From: Egicoccus sp. AB-alg6-2
Lineage (GTDB): Bacteria; Actinomycetota; Nitriliruptoria; Nitriliruptorales; Nitriliruptoraceae
Length of the DNA: 64,000 nucleotides
NCBI RefSeq assembly: GCF_041821025.1
Contig: NZ_JBGUAY010000004.1
Location: 310,001 to 374,000 of the forward strand
Reading direction: 5' to 3'
This document shows positions 17,430 through 28,368 of the stretch, one piece after another. The notes beneath the pieces are model-generated. The model worked only from the letters and a program-made list of their open reading frames with translations, did no database searches and was not told the DNA's origin. The number at the start of each line of letters is the position of its first letter. Position 1 is the first letter of the stretch. Both the position numbers and the translations under genes were made by a program.

Positions 17430-18179
17430 TCAGGGCGGGGTGAAGACCGGTGTGCTCGGGGCGCGGACGTCGATGGAGGCCACCTCGGTGCCGTCGAGGT
17501 CCTCGAGCACCGCGCCCAGCGCACGGACCTTCTCGTCGACCCGCTCGGCGCGGCCGAAGTGGACCAGGAGGCCGTCGGCGAGGTGCAGGTCGAGTTCGTC
17601 GGGGCCGTCGGCGTCGTAGCGGACCACCTCGGCGCGCAGGGGCCCGGACAACCGCCGCCAGGCCTGGTGGGCGTTGGCCAGGGCCGGTTCCTCGTCGACG
17701 TGCTCGCCCGGCTCGGGCAGTGCGTGCGCCGTCACGATCTCGGGCAGACCGTCGACCCGTCCCTCGGCGAGCACGACGCCGTCGCGGTCGAGCAGCACAC
17801 GGCGATCACCGTGCCGGGCGTTGAGCGCCGGGACGCGCTCGACGACCTCGATCTCGATCGACAGCGGATCGATCCGGCGTGCGGTGGCCTCCCGGACGAG
17901 CGGGAGTTCCTCCACGCGTTCTTCGGCGTCGCCGAGCCGCAGGCGCAGCGTCGAGGTCCCGATCGGCAGGTCCGCCGCCTCGATCACCGCCTGCGGGTCC
18001 AGCCGCGACGTGCCACGCACCTGCACCTCCTCGAGCGCGACCAGGTCGCTGCGCTCGACGACGAAGAGGGCGACGGCCAACAGTACGAGCAGGCACAGCA
18101 CGATGGTGCGGCGCAGTCGGTGCTGACGACGCTGTTCGCGGACCTGCCGCCGCCGTTCGGCGATCCGCTCGTCGATCAC
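17430..18179 (-). CDS. ftsQ: cell division protein FtsQ/DivIB
   Basis: Bitopic divisome protein linking early and late proteins. It is 249 aa from GTG 18179, overlapping the murB stop by 4 nt. A highly basic cytoplasmic tail (about 1-25, Arg-rich) is followed by one transmembrane helix (about 25-42), the POTRA domain (about 48-117, LEEVQVRGTSRLDPQAVIEAADL) and the beta domain. The Arg-rich tail is unusually dense but typical of this GC-rich group. The stop is followed by the long ftsZ upstream gap. Confidence 0.92.
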   Translation of the reverse strand: MIDERIAERRRQVREQRRQHRLRRTIVLCLLVLLAVALFVVERSDLVALEEVQVRGTSRLDPQAVIEAADLPIGTSTLRLRLGDAEERVEELPLVREATARRIDPLSIEIEVVERVPALNARHGDRRVLLDRDGVVLAEGRVDGLPEIVTAHALPEPGEHVDEEPALANAHQAWRRLSGPLRAEVVRYDADGPDELDLHLADGLLVHFGRAERVDEKVRALGAVLEDLDGTEVASIDVRAPSTPVFTPP

Positions 18180-19150
18180 GGGTCCAGTCCCCCGTCACGG
18201 AAGTCGCCCAGCATGGCGACCTCCGGCCGCAGGCGGATGCCGAACCGTTCCTCGACCCGGCCGCGGACCTCGCGGATGAGCGCCCGGACGTCGGTCGCGG
18301 TCGCGCCGGGCGAGGTCACGATGAAGTTGGCGTGGCGATCGCTGATCCGTGCGCCACCGACCGCCAGGGCCTTGCCCCCGACCGCCTCGACGAGGCGACC
18401 GGCGCTGTCGTCGGGCGGGTTGGTGAAGACCGAGCCGCAGTTGGGCTCGTTGAGTGGCTGGTGCTCGCGCCGCCAGCCGCGGATCTCGCGGATCTCCCGC
18501 TTGAGGTCGTCGGGCGAGCCGGGCTCGAGCCGCAACGTCGCGTCGACGACGACCGCGTCGTCGGGGAGCGCGGAGTGCCGGTAGGTCAGCCCCAGTGCCG
18601 CCGACGGCCACGTCTCGCGGGTGCCGCTGGAGAAGCGGACGACGTCGACCTCGACGAGGTGATCGGCCATCTGCCCGCCGTGGGCGCCGGCGTTCATGCG
18701 TACCGCTCCCCCGAGGGTGCCCGGCACCGCACACGCCCAGGCGAATCCCCCGTAGCCGGCCTCGGCGACGCGGACGGCCAGGGCGGGCAACGGCTCGGCG
18801 GCGCCGGCACGCACCCGCCCGTCGCCGCCGTCCTCCAGGCCGCGGAACCCGCGACCGAGCTGGACCGCGACCCCGGGCCAGCCGGCGTCGGCCACCAACA
18901 TGTTCGACCCTCGGCCGACGACCGTCCACGGCACGCCGTGGTGCCGGCAGGCGGTGCCGACGGCCGCCAGGTCGTCGTCGCGTTCGGCAACGACCAGCAC
19001 CCGCGCCGGCCCACCGACCCGCAGGGTGGTCAGCTCCGCGAGCGACGCCCCCGGGCGCACCTCGCCGACCACGCCGGCTCGCAGCGCCGACACGAGCGCG
19101 TCGTCGCTCGCCGTCGCTTCGGGGCCGGCCGCCGTTCCGGTGCCCATCAT
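18176..19150 (-). CDS. murB: UDP-N-acetylenolpyruvoylglucosamine reductase
   Basis: FAD enzyme reducing enolpyruvyl-UDP-GlcNAc to UDP-MurNAc with NADPH. It is 324 aa from ATG 19150, whose A is also the last base of the murC TGA (a TGATG junction). The FAD-binding domain contains GRGSNMLVADAGW, the substrate domain CAVPGTLGGAVRMNAGAHGG, and the catalytic serine sits in NCGSVFTNPP. The C-terminal half has the short type II layout without the extra Tyr loop of the E. coli enzyme. Confidence 0.95.
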   Translation of the reverse strand: MMGTGTAAGPEATASDDALVSALRAGVVGEVRPGASLAELTTLRVGGPARVLVVAERDDDLAAVGTACRHHGVPWTVVGRGSNMLVADAGWPGVAVQLGRGFRGLEDGGDGRVRAGAAEPLPALAVRVAEAGYGGFAWACAVPGTLGGAVRMNAGAHGGQMADHLVEVDVVRFSSGTRETWPSAALGLTYRHSALPDDAVVVDATLRLEPGSPDDLKREIREIRGWRREHQPLNEPNCGSVFTNPPDDSAGRLVEAVGGKALAVGGARISDRHANFIVTSPGATATDVRALIREVRGRVEERFGIRLRPEVAMLGDFRDGGLDP

Positions 19151-20514
19151 CAGTGACGTCCGAGCCGTGCCAGCAGCGCCGGGCCGACCTGGGTCACGTC
19201 CCCCGCGCCCGTGGTCAGCACCAGGTCGCCCGCGCGGACGTGCTCGACCAGTGCCTCGACCACGTCGCCGAGGTGCGGCTGGTAGACGACCTTCGCACCG
19301 GCGGACTCGGCCGCATCGGCGACCAACCGCCCGGTCACGCCCGGGACGGGCGCCTCGCTGGAGGCGTAGACGTCGGTCACGACCACGAGGTCCGCGGCCG
19401 CGGCCGCGCGTCCCAGTTCGGCCCCGAGCACCTGCGTCCGTGAGTAGCGGTGCGGCTGCACGACCACGACGATGCGGTCCGCCCCGGTGGAGCGCGCCGC
19501 CGCGAGGGTCGCCCGCAGTTCGGTCGGGTGGTGGGCGTAGTCGTCGACGACCTCCACGTCACCGGCCGTTCCCAGGCGCTGGAACCGCCGTGCCGCCCCG
19601 GTGAACCGGGTCAGCCCGTCGGCCGCCCGCTGCAGGTCGACGCCGAGGCTCGCACAGACGGCAAGCGCGGCCGCCGCGTTCAGCGCGTTGTGACGCCCCG
19701 GCACCCCCAGCTGCAGGGTGCAGGCCAGTTCACCTTCGCGACGCAACTCGTGCACGCCGTCGTCGCCGAGCAACAGGCGGAGGTCGGCGCGTGGGCTGGT
19801 CCCGTAGGTGAGGACGGGTCCACCGATGGTGTCGGCGAGCGCGAAGCTGCCGGGGTCGTCGGCGCACAGGATGGCCGGCGCGCCCTCGGTGCGGCGTGCC
19901 AGGAAATCCTCGAAGGCGGCGACGACGTCGGCCTCGTCGGTGAACTCGTCGGGGTGGTCGTGCTCGAGGTTGGTCACCACGGCCAGGTCGGGGCGGTAGA
20001 ACAGGAACGAGCGGTCCGACTCGTCGGCCTCGGCGACGAACACCCCGTCGCTGCCGCCGTGGGCGTTCGTGCCGCTCTCGTTGAGCGAGCCGCCGATGGC
20101 GAAGCTCGGGTCCTGGCCGGCGGCCTGCAGCGCCACGACCGTCATCGAGGTCGTGGTGGTCTTGCCGTGCGTGCCGGCGATGAGCACGGCCCGCTCGCCG
20201 GCCATGAGTGCCGCGAGCATCTCGGCGCGACGGAGCACGTGCAGGCCACCGTCTCGTGCGGCGACCAGCTCGGGGTTGTCGGCCGGGACCGCGGTCGAGA
20301 TGACCACGATCTCGGCGTCCCCGAGGTGGCTGGCGGCGTGCCCGATCTCGACCCGGGCCCCGAGCACGCGCAGCTCGGCCACCGAGCGGCCCTCCTGCAG
20401 GTCCGAACCGGACACCGTGTGCCCGCGCTGCAGCAGGATCCTGGCGATGCCGGACATCCCCGCCCCGCCGATGCCGATGAGATGGACCCGCCTGGCCGTG
20501 TCCAGCAACGTCAT
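19150..20514 (-). CDS. murC: UDP-N-acetylmuramate--L-alanine ligase
   Basis: Adds the first amino acid of the stem peptide using ATP. It is 454 aa from ATG 20514, sharing ATGA with the murG stop; longer upstream frame lies inside murG. HLIGIGGAGMSGIA is the N-terminal nucleotide-sugar site, GTHGKTTT (near residue 112) the ATP P-loop, NLEHDHPDEF the central ligand site and DDYAHHPTE the C-terminal domain motif specific to MurC. All expected residues are in place. Confidence 0.97.
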   Translation of the reverse strand: MTLLDTARRVHLIGIGGAGMSGIARILLQRGHTVSGSDLQEGRSVAELRVLGARVEIGHAASHLGDAEIVVISTAVPADNPELVAARDGGLHVLRRAEMLAALMAGERAVLIAGTHGKTTTTSMTVVALQAAGQDPSFAIGGSLNESGTNAHGGSDGVFVAEADESDRSFLFYRPDLAVVTNLEHDHPDEFTDEADVVAAFEDFLARRTEGAPAILCADDPGSFALADTIGGPVLTYGTSPRADLRLLLGDDGVHELRREGELACTLQLGVPGRHNALNAAAALAVCASLGVDLQRAADGLTRFTGAARRFQRLGTAGDVEVVDDYAHHPTELRATLAAARSTGADRIVVVVQPHRYSRTQVLGAELGRAAAAADLVVVTDVYASSEAPVPGVTGRLVADAAESAGAKVVYQPHLGDVVEALVEHVRAGDLVLTTGAGDVTQVGPALLARLGRH

Positions 20515-21647
20515 CGGTGCTTCTCCTTCGGCTCGAGTTGCTCGAGGACCAACCGCGCGACGTTGGCCGCGGCATCCGGCCGCCCGAACGCCCGTGAGGC
20601 GGTCGACATCGTGCGGTGGCGATCGGGGTCGGTCAGCAGCGGCTGCGCGGCAGCCACCAGGGCGGCCCCGTCGAGGTCCTGGTCGGCCACCGCAACGGCG
20701 CCGCCGGTCTGCTCGAGCGCCTGCGCGTTGAGGGTCTGGTGGTCGCCCGTGGCAGAAGGATAGGGAACCAGGACGGCCGGCAGACCGAGCACGGTCAGCT
20801 CGGCGATCGAGGTGGCGCCCGCCCGACACACCACGACGTCGGCGGCGGCGTAGGCGCGCGCCATGTCGTCGATGAAGTCGAGCACCCGCACGCGGATACC
20901 GGGCCGGGCGGCACGGACGGGTTCCCAGGCGGCAACGGCGTCGTCGTGAAGCGTGCGCCCGACCGCGTGCAGGATCTGCAGGCCGTCGACGTCCCAGCGG
21001 GGGTGGGCATCGAGGACGGCGTCGTTGAGCGAGCGGGCGCCCTGGCTGCCGCCGAAGACCAGCAGCGTGGGCACGTCGGGCTCGAGCCCGAACGCCGTTC
21101 GTGCCGCGGCGCGCTCGGCGTCGCGGTCGAGACGCAGCAGCTCCTCGCGGACCGGGTCTCCGGTCACGGCACACCGTTCCGGATGGGGGAAGCGGTCCGC
21201 CGATCCGGGGAAGGTCACGGCCACCCGGTCCGCCCAGCGCGACGCGATCCGGTTCGTGAGCCCGGGCACGGCGTTCTGCTCGTGGATGACGAGCGGCAGA
21301 CCCAGGCGCTTCGCCGCCCGGTCGAGCGGGAACGAGACGTAGCCGCCGAAGGTGACGACCGCGGCGGCCTGCTCCTCGCGGGCGATGCGCTCGCACGCCG
21401 CAACGGCACGACGCACGGCGAACGGCACCTTCAGCAGCGTCGGAGACGGCCGGCGCGGCACGGCCACGGCGTCGATCAGGTGCAACCGGAAGCCCGCGGC
21501 CGGTACCAGCCGCGCCTCGAGGCGGTCGGGCACACCGACGAAGACCGGCTCGACGTCGGCCTGACGCACCAGCTCGTGGGCCACGGCGATGGCGGGGAAC
21601 ACGTGGCCGGCCGTGCCACCTCCGGCGACGAGCAGCTTGGTGGTCAC
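20511..21647 (-). CDS. murG: undecaprenyldiphospho-muramoylpentapeptide beta-N-acetylglucosaminyltransferase
   Basis: Peripheral membrane glycosyltransferase that adds GlcNAc to lipid I to make lipid II. It is 378 aa from GTG 21647, overlapping the ftsW stop by 4 nt. GT-B fold signatures: the N-terminal glycine-rich loop GGGTAGHVFPAIA, the membrane/acceptor region VTFGGYVSFP, HEQNAVPG, the donor motif GGSQGARSLN and the C-terminal CRAGATSIAELTVLG with PSATGDHQTLNA. Length and motif set are standard. Confidence 0.97.
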   Translation of the reverse strand: MTTKLLVAGGGTAGHVFPAIAVAHELVRQADVEPVFVGVPDRLEARLVPAAGFRLHLIDAVAVPRRPSPTLLKVPFAVRRAVAACERIAREEQAAAVVTFGGYVSFPLDRAAKRLGLPLVIHEQNAVPGLTNRIASRWADRVAVTFPGSADRFPHPERCAVTGDPVREELLRLDRDAERAAARTAFGLEPDVPTLLVFGGSQGARSLNDAVLDAHPRWDVDGLQILHAVGRTLHDDAVAAWEPVRAARPGIRVRVLDFIDDMARAYAAADVVVCRAGATSIAELTVLGLPAVLVPYPSATGDHQTLNAQALEQTGGAVAVADQDLDGAALVAAAQPLLTDPDRHRTMSTASRAFGRPDAAANVARLVLEQLEPKEKHR

Positions 21648-22912
21648 GAGGCGTCTCCGGAGCGGTGGATCAGGCGCGGCGTGGTGGTGTGCGGCCGCAG
21701 ACGCGTGACGACGGGCGGCGTCGAGCGCGCGATGCTGACCAGGATCCCGAGCGCCACCAGCGTGGACACCAGCGACGAGCCACCGACCGACACCAGCGGC
21801 AGGGTGACGCCGGTGATGGGCAGCAGCCCGGTCACGGTGCCGATGTTGATCAGCGCCTGCCCGACGATCCATGCGGTGATGCCGAACGCGACGGTGCGCG
21901 CGAAGCCTTCCTCGGCGCCGTAGGCGGCCCGCAGGCCGAAGTACAGCAACGCCGCGAACAGGCCCAGCACGAGCGTCGCGCCGAGCAGACCCAGCTCCTC
22001 GCCGATGATGGCGAAGATGAAGTCGGTCTCGGGGTTGGGGACGAAGTTCCACTTGGAGCGTGACGAGCCGAGCCCCACGCCGAACCAGCCACCCTCGCCG
22101 AGGGCGAACAGCGACTGCATCAACTGGTAGCCGGTCCCCAGGGGGTCCGCCTCGGGATCGAGCCAGCCCGTGATTCGGCGGAGGCGGTAGGGCGCGACGA
22201 CCGCGAGCACGGCGATGGAGACGAGCCCCAGGAAGGCGCCGACCGCGACGTACTTGCCCGGCAGGCCCTCGACCCACAGGACGGCGCCGACGATGAGGCC
22301 GAGCAGGATCGTGGTCCCGAGGTCGGGTTGGAGGAGCACGAGGACGGCCAGCAGGACCAGCATCGGGATGGCCGGCACGTTGAGGTGGGCGGTGGTGTGC
22401 AGCGAGCCGTCGCGCGGTCGCTTGCGCTCGAGGACATCGGCGATCCACAGCAGGGCGGCGAGCTTGGCCACCTCGGAGGGCTGCACGACCATCGGGCCGA
22501 AGCCGAGCCAGCGGGTCGAGCCGAACCGCGTCACACCGACGCCGGGCACCAGCACCAGCAGCAGCCCGATCAGCGAGGCAGCCATGAGCGGCCAGGCCAG
22601 GCGCCGCCAGATGCGGTGGTCGAGGTTGGCGGTCACCACGAAGGCCGGCACGCCGAGCGCCGCCCACACCAGCTGCCGCCGGAACACCCCGAACGGGTCA
22701 CCGGCCTCCGCGGCGTCGACGATGCTGGCCGAATAGCTCATCACGAGCCCCGTCAGCAGCAGCACCACCGTCACCACCGTCAGCGCGGTCGCGTCACCGT
22801 TCCACGCGCCGGGACGCCAGCGTTCGCGGAGCCTGACGAGCCGCCCTCCGGTCGGCGGCTGCCGGTCGCGTGCCGTGGTCGGGGCACGACCGCTGTTCGT
22901 CGGTGCGCTCAT
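21644..22912 (-). CDS. ftsW: septal peptidoglycan glycosyltransferase FtsW (SEDS family)
   Basis: Polytopic SEDS polymerase that builds septal glycan from lipid II together with FtsI. It is 422 aa from ATG 22912, an ATGA overlap with murD. There is a cytoplasmic Arg-rich N-terminus (about 1-38), then about ten membrane helices. The catalytic aspartate motif QPDLGTT is intact, as are the extracellular-loop signature WFGVGLGSSRSKWNFVPNPE with TDFIFAIIGEELG, and LPLVSVGGSSL near the end. It is the only SEDS protein in the window and is separated from its partner ftsI by the mur genes. Confidence 0.95.
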   Translation of the reverse strand: MSAPTNSGRAPTTARDRQPPTGGRLVRLRERWRPGAWNGDATALTVVTVVLLLTGLVMSYSASIVDAAEAGDPFGVFRRQLVWAALGVPAFVVTANLDHRIWRRLAWPLMAASLIGLLLVLVPGVGVTRFGSTRWLGFGPMVVQPSEVAKLAALLWIADVLERKRPRDGSLHTTAHLNVPAIPMLVLLAVLVLLQPDLGTTILLGLIVGAVLWVEGLPGKYVAVGAFLGLVSIAVLAVVAPYRLRRITGWLDPEADPLGTGYQLMQSLFALGEGGWFGVGLGSSRSKWNFVPNPETDFIFAIIGEELGLLGATLVLGLFAALLYFGLRAAYGAEEGFARTVAFGITAWIVGQALINIGTVTGLLPITGVTLPLVSVGGSSLVSTLVALGILVSIARSTPPVVTRLRPHTTTPRLIHRSGDAS

Positions 22913-24315
22913 CGTGGTTCTCCTCGGCCGCTCGACGTCGGGTCGGTGTCCAAGGCTCGCACGGCGGCGGCGAATCTCTCGCCACGTTGCGCATAGCCGG
23001 AGAACTGGTCGAACGAAGCGCACGCCGGCGCGAGGAGCACGGTGTCCCCGGGCCGGGCGACCGCGACGGCGGCAGCGACCGCCTCCTCCATCGAGTCCGC
23101 GCCCTCCGCCGGCACCCCGACACCGGCGCACACCTCGGCCAGTTCGGACGCGGCGGTGCCGATCAGCACGGCATGGCGCACCGCCGTGAGCTCGCTGGCC
23201 AGGGCCGAGAGGTCGACGCCCTTCGCGAGGCCGCCGGCGATCCAGACGATGGACGGCGCCGAGCGCAGGGCGGCGGCGGCGGCATGCACGTTGGTCGCCT
23301 TGGAGTCGTCGACGAACCGCACGCCGTCGCGTTCGGCGACCAGCTCGAGGCGGTGGGCACCGGGGTGGAACGCGCGCGCGGCGTCGGCGACCGCTCCGGC
23401 GTCGACACCGGCCAGCAGGGCTGCGGCCGCGGCCGCCGCGACGTTTGCGACGTGGTGCGGCGCGTCCGAGGTGAGTTCGTCGACCCGCAGCAGCCGACCT
23501 CCGAACCCCGGCGTCGCGGCCACCAGCGCACCGCCGACCACGCCGACGCCGATGCCGGACACCGCACCCGTGCCGTCGAAGGTCGCGCGTCCGGCCGGGG
23601 CGAACCGGTCCGCGAGCGCGAGGGTGGTCGCGTCCGACGCGTTGGCGACGGCCCAGTCCCCCGGTTGCTGTGCGATCCAGATCCGGGCTTTCGCGGCCCC
23701 GTAGGCGGCCGCGTCGGCGTGCCAGTCCAGGTGGTCGTCGGCAAGGTTGAGCAGGACGCCGACCTCGGGCCGCAGCCGGTGCACGAAGCGCAGCTGGAAC
23801 GACGACAGCTCGGCGACCAGCACGGCGTCGTGGGGCGCCTCGGCGGCCGCCTCGGTGAACGGCGTGCCGATGTTGCCGCAGGTGCGGGCGTCCAACCCGG
23901 CGGTCCGCAGCATGGCGCCGAGCAGTTCGGTGACCGAGGTCTTGCCGTTGGTGCCGGTCACGGCCAGCAGCCGTCGAGGATGCAGGCGGCCGCCGAGTTC
24001 GGGTTCGGACCAGACGGGCAGGTCGCGCTCGGCCGCGGCGCGCAGCACCGGGGCGTGCTCGGGCACGCCTGGCGAGGGCACCACCAGGTCGACGTCGTCG
24101 AGGCGGTCCACCGCGACGGCGCCCAGGGCCACCTCGGCACCGAGATCGGCGAGGACGGCGGCGCCCGGATGGTCGTCCCGGTCGTCGACCACGAGCACCG
24201 AGATCCCGGCGGCCCGCAACGCGCTGGCCGCAGCCATGCCGGATGCGCCGAGCCCGACGACCAGGGCGCGGTCGATGCCCTCCAGCGGCGCGGGCCCGTC
24301 GGCGGTACGGCTCAT
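22909..24315 (-). CDS. murD: UDP-N-acetylmuramoylalanine--D-glutamate ligase
   Basis: Second stem-peptide ligase, adding D-glutamate. It is 468 aa from ATG 24315, sharing ATGA with the mraY stop. The N-terminal Rossmann-like domain has GLGASGMAAA, the P-loop is GTNGKTSV, the central site ELSSFQL and NLADDHLDWH, and the C-terminal domain carries DDSKATN and CASFDQF. All are diagnostic of MurD rather than MurC, MurE or MurF. Confidence 0.96.
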   Translation of the reverse strand: MSRTADGPAPLEGIDRALVVGLGASGMAAASALRAAGISVLVVDDRDDHPGAAVLADLGAEVALGAVAVDRLDDVDLVVPSPGVPEHAPVLRAAAERDLPVWSEPELGGRLHPRRLLAVTGTNGKTSVTELLGAMLRTAGLDARTCGNIGTPFTEAAAEAPHDAVLVAELSSFQLRFVHRLRPEVGVLLNLADDHLDWHADAAAYGAAKARIWIAQQPGDWAVANASDATTLALADRFAPAGRATFDGTGAVSGIGVGVVGGALVAATPGFGGRLLRVDELTSDAPHHVANVAAAAAAALLAGVDAGAVADAARAFHPGAHRLELVAERDGVRFVDDSKATNVHAAAAALRSAPSIVWIAGGLAKGVDLSALASELTAVRHAVLIGTAASELAEVCAGVGVPAEGADSMEEAVAAAVAVARPGDTVLLAPACASFDQFSGYAQRGERFAAAVRALDTDPTSSGRGEPR

Positions 24316-25346
24316 CCCAGCGGACCGAAGCGGGACAGGTACTCGGCGTAGAACGACCCGAGGCCCAGCGCGACCCCGATGCCGGCGATGATCCAGAAGC
24401 GCACGATGATCGTGGTCTCCTGCCAGCCGAGCAGCTCGAAGTGGTGGTGGATCGGCGCCATCCGGAACACGCGCTTGCCGGCGGTCCGGAACACCGCCAC
24501 CTGGATGATCACGGACAGGGTCTCGAGGACGTACAGGCCGCCGAGCAGGACCAGCAGGACCTGCGTGTTGGTGAACACCGCCACGGCCGCCAGGAGGCCA
24601 CCCAGCGCGAGGGATCCCGTGTCCCCCATGAAGATGCTGGCCGGCGGCGCGTTGTGCCACAGGAAGCCGGCGCAGGCCGCCATCACGGCCGCGACGATGA
24701 TCGCGACGTCGAGCGCCTCGCCCGGGAGCATCGGGTAGGCGAACGGGTTGCGGAACTGCCAGAAGGCGATCAGGGTGTACGCGCCGAACACCAGGGCGCC
24801 GGATCCGGCCGCCAGTCCGTCGAGCCCGTCGGTCAGGTTCACCGCGTTCGACGCCCCGGCGAGCAGGAGGAAGATCCAGAGGAAGAACGCCCAGCCGGGC
24901 AGCTGCAGCTCGATGCCACCGACCACGGACACGTTCTGCGGCAGGTTGGTGAATGCCGGTCCGGCGAAGGCGAACACCGCCGCGATGATGGCCTGGCCCA
25001 GGAACTTCGCGGTCTTGCTCAGGCCCAGGTTGCGCCGCATGCGCAGCTTGATGAAGTCGTCGGCGAAGCCGACGACCGCCATGCCGACGAACACGAACAT
25101 CACCAGCCAGCCGGCCCGCGTGAACGACGCCGAGGTCAGGTGGGCCACCAGGAAGCCCGCGAGGGCCGCCAGCACGATCGCCGCGCCCCCCATCGTGGGC
25201 GTCCCGGCCTTTGCGTGGTGGGCCTCGGGACCCTCCTCGCGGATGAACTGGCCGAACCCGCGCTCACGGAAGTAGGTGATGACCAGCGGCGTGCCGGCCA
25301 GGGCGGCGATCAGCGCGATCGTGCCCGAGATGAGGATGGCGATCAC
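24312..25346 (-). CDS. mraY: phospho-N-acetylmuramoyl-pentapeptide transferase
   Basis: Integral membrane enzyme transferring phospho-MurNAc-pentapeptide to undecaprenyl phosphate, forming lipid I. It is 344 aa from GTG 25346, overlapping the murF stop by 4 nt. About ten membrane helices. Family landmarks include the cytoplasmic GTPTMGG region, the DDFIKL aspartates, the NLTDGLDGLA Mg-binding segment and the MAPIHHHFEL loop. Everything expected is intact. Confidence 0.97.
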   Translation of the reverse strand: MIAILISGTIALIAALAGTPLVITYFRERGFGQFIREEGPEAHHAKAGTPTMGGAAIVLAALAGFLVAHLTSASFTRAGWLVMFVFVGMAVVGFADDFIKLRMRRNLGLSKTAKFLGQAIIAAVFAFAGPAFTNLPQNVSVVGGIELQLPGWAFFLWIFLLLAGASNAVNLTDGLDGLAAGSGALVFGAYTLIAFWQFRNPFAYPMLPGEALDVAIIVAAVMAACAGFLWHNAPPASIFMGDTGSLALGGLLAAVAVFTNTQVLLVLLGGLYVLETLSVIIQVAVFRTAGKRVFRMAPIHHHFELLGWQETTIIVRFWIIAGIGVALGLGSFYAEYLSRFGPLG

Positions 25347-26757
25347 GTCAGCGTTGCCTCCGTGTCCGGTCCGTCCCCCGGTTCGGTTCGTGCTGCGACG
25401 AGACCGTCCGCCACGCGTTCGAGGCCGCCGACGCGCGACGCCTTGACGAGCACCACGTCGCCGTCGGCCGTGCGCTCGAGCAGGTGGGCCAGCGCCGCCT
25501 CCGCGTCGGCGACCTCGACGACCCGGTCCGCTGGCAGGCCGGCGTCACGGGCGCCGCGGGCGATCGCTGCGGCTTCGGCGCCGACGACCAGGACCTCGTC
25601 GACGTCCAGTTCCTCGCATCGGCGTCCGACCGCGAGATGCTCGGCGTCGTGGTCGGCGCCGATCTCGGCCATCACCCCGAGCACGGCGTGGGTGCGGCCG
25701 GTGCGCTCGACGGCGACCAGGGTCTGCAGGGCCGCCGCGACCGAGGTGGGGTTGGCGTTGTAGGCGTCGTTGACCACGACCACGCCACCGGCCTCGACCA
25801 CCTCGCCACGCCAGCGGCTGACCGGCGCGTGGCCCAGCGCGGCCGCGGCGTCGTCGAGGTCGACACCGAGGTGCCCGGCGACGGCCAGGGCGAGCAGCGC
25901 GTTGCCGACGTGGTGGCGACCGGCGATCGGCAGGGAGACGTGTGTCCGGCCCCAGGGCGTGACGACGGTGGCGCTGGGGCGTGCGTGGCGGTCGAGCACG
26001 ATGTCGGTGGCGTACACGTCGGCGTCGGGATCCTCGAGGGCCACCCGGATGACGGCCGGCGCGTGGTCGGCCATGGCGGCCACGCGCGGGTCCGCGACGT
26101 TGAGCACCGCGGTGCCGTCCGGCCCCAGCGACTCGACGAGCTCACGCTTGGCGACGGCGATGTCGTCGATGGTGCCGAAGATCTCGAGGTGGACCCCGGC
26201 GACCGCGGTCACGACCGCGAGGTCGGGCGCCACGATCGGAGCCAGCGCGGCGATGTCGCCGACGTGACGGGCACCGATCTCGGTCACCAGCGCCTGGGTG
26301 TCCGCGGTCAACTCGAGCAGCGTGAGCGGCACCCCGAGCTCGTTGTTGAACGAGCCACGCGCCGCGACCGTGCGCTGCCCGGCGCCGACCGCCGCGGCCG
26401 TGAAGTCCTTGACCGTGGTCTTGCCGACGGATCCGGTGATGGCCACGGCGACCGGATCGACACGCCGACGGACCTCGGCCGCGAGGTCGCGCAGTGCCCG
26501 CCAGGTGTCGTCGACCACGACCTGTGCCACCGCAGACGGCACGTCGAGCCGGCGCGAGACCAGCAGGGCGCCGGCCCCGTTGGTCACCGCGTCCGGCGCG
26601 TGGTCGTGACCGTCGGCCCGCTCGCCCGGAAGCGCCACGAAGAGGGCCCCCTGCGGCAGCGTGCGCGAGTCGGTGCCGACCGCCTCGACCGGGGTCAGGG
26701 GGTCGCCGTGCAAGGTGCCGCCGACCGCGTCGGCGATCTCGTCGAGCGTCATCACGA

Positions 26758-26761
<4 letters not shown>
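25343..26761 (-). CDS. murF: UDP-N-acetylmuramoyl-tripeptide--D-alanyl-D-alanine ligase
   Basis: Adds the D-Ala-D-Ala dipeptide to complete the pentapeptide precursor. It is 472 aa from ATG 26761, an ATGA overlap with murE. The N-terminal domain binds the tripeptide substrate (DSRTLPQGALFVALPGE), the P-loop is GSVGKTTVK, FNNELGVPLTLL follows, and the C-terminal domain has NDAYNANPTS, typical of MurF. Confidence 0.96.
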
Positions 26762-28230
<1,469 letters not shown>

Positions 28231-28368
28231 GTTCTTCCTCGGGCGTCGGGTACGGGGTTGGTGACGCCTGCAGCGGCTGGCCACGCGTCGCGGGAGCCTA
28301 ACGCCGCCGCCGGGCGCATCCGCGCACCCCGGGGCGTCCGGTCGACCGTGCGGTCACCGCCTGCAGGC

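Noticed and set aside
23042-24351. Rightward open frames opposite murD
   Set aside because: Shadow frames of murD; the leftward protein has complete MurD motifs.
28231-28368. A missing gene in the ftsI-murE gap
   Set aside because: 138 nt with no coding potential of its own in either direction; probably a local leader or spacer.
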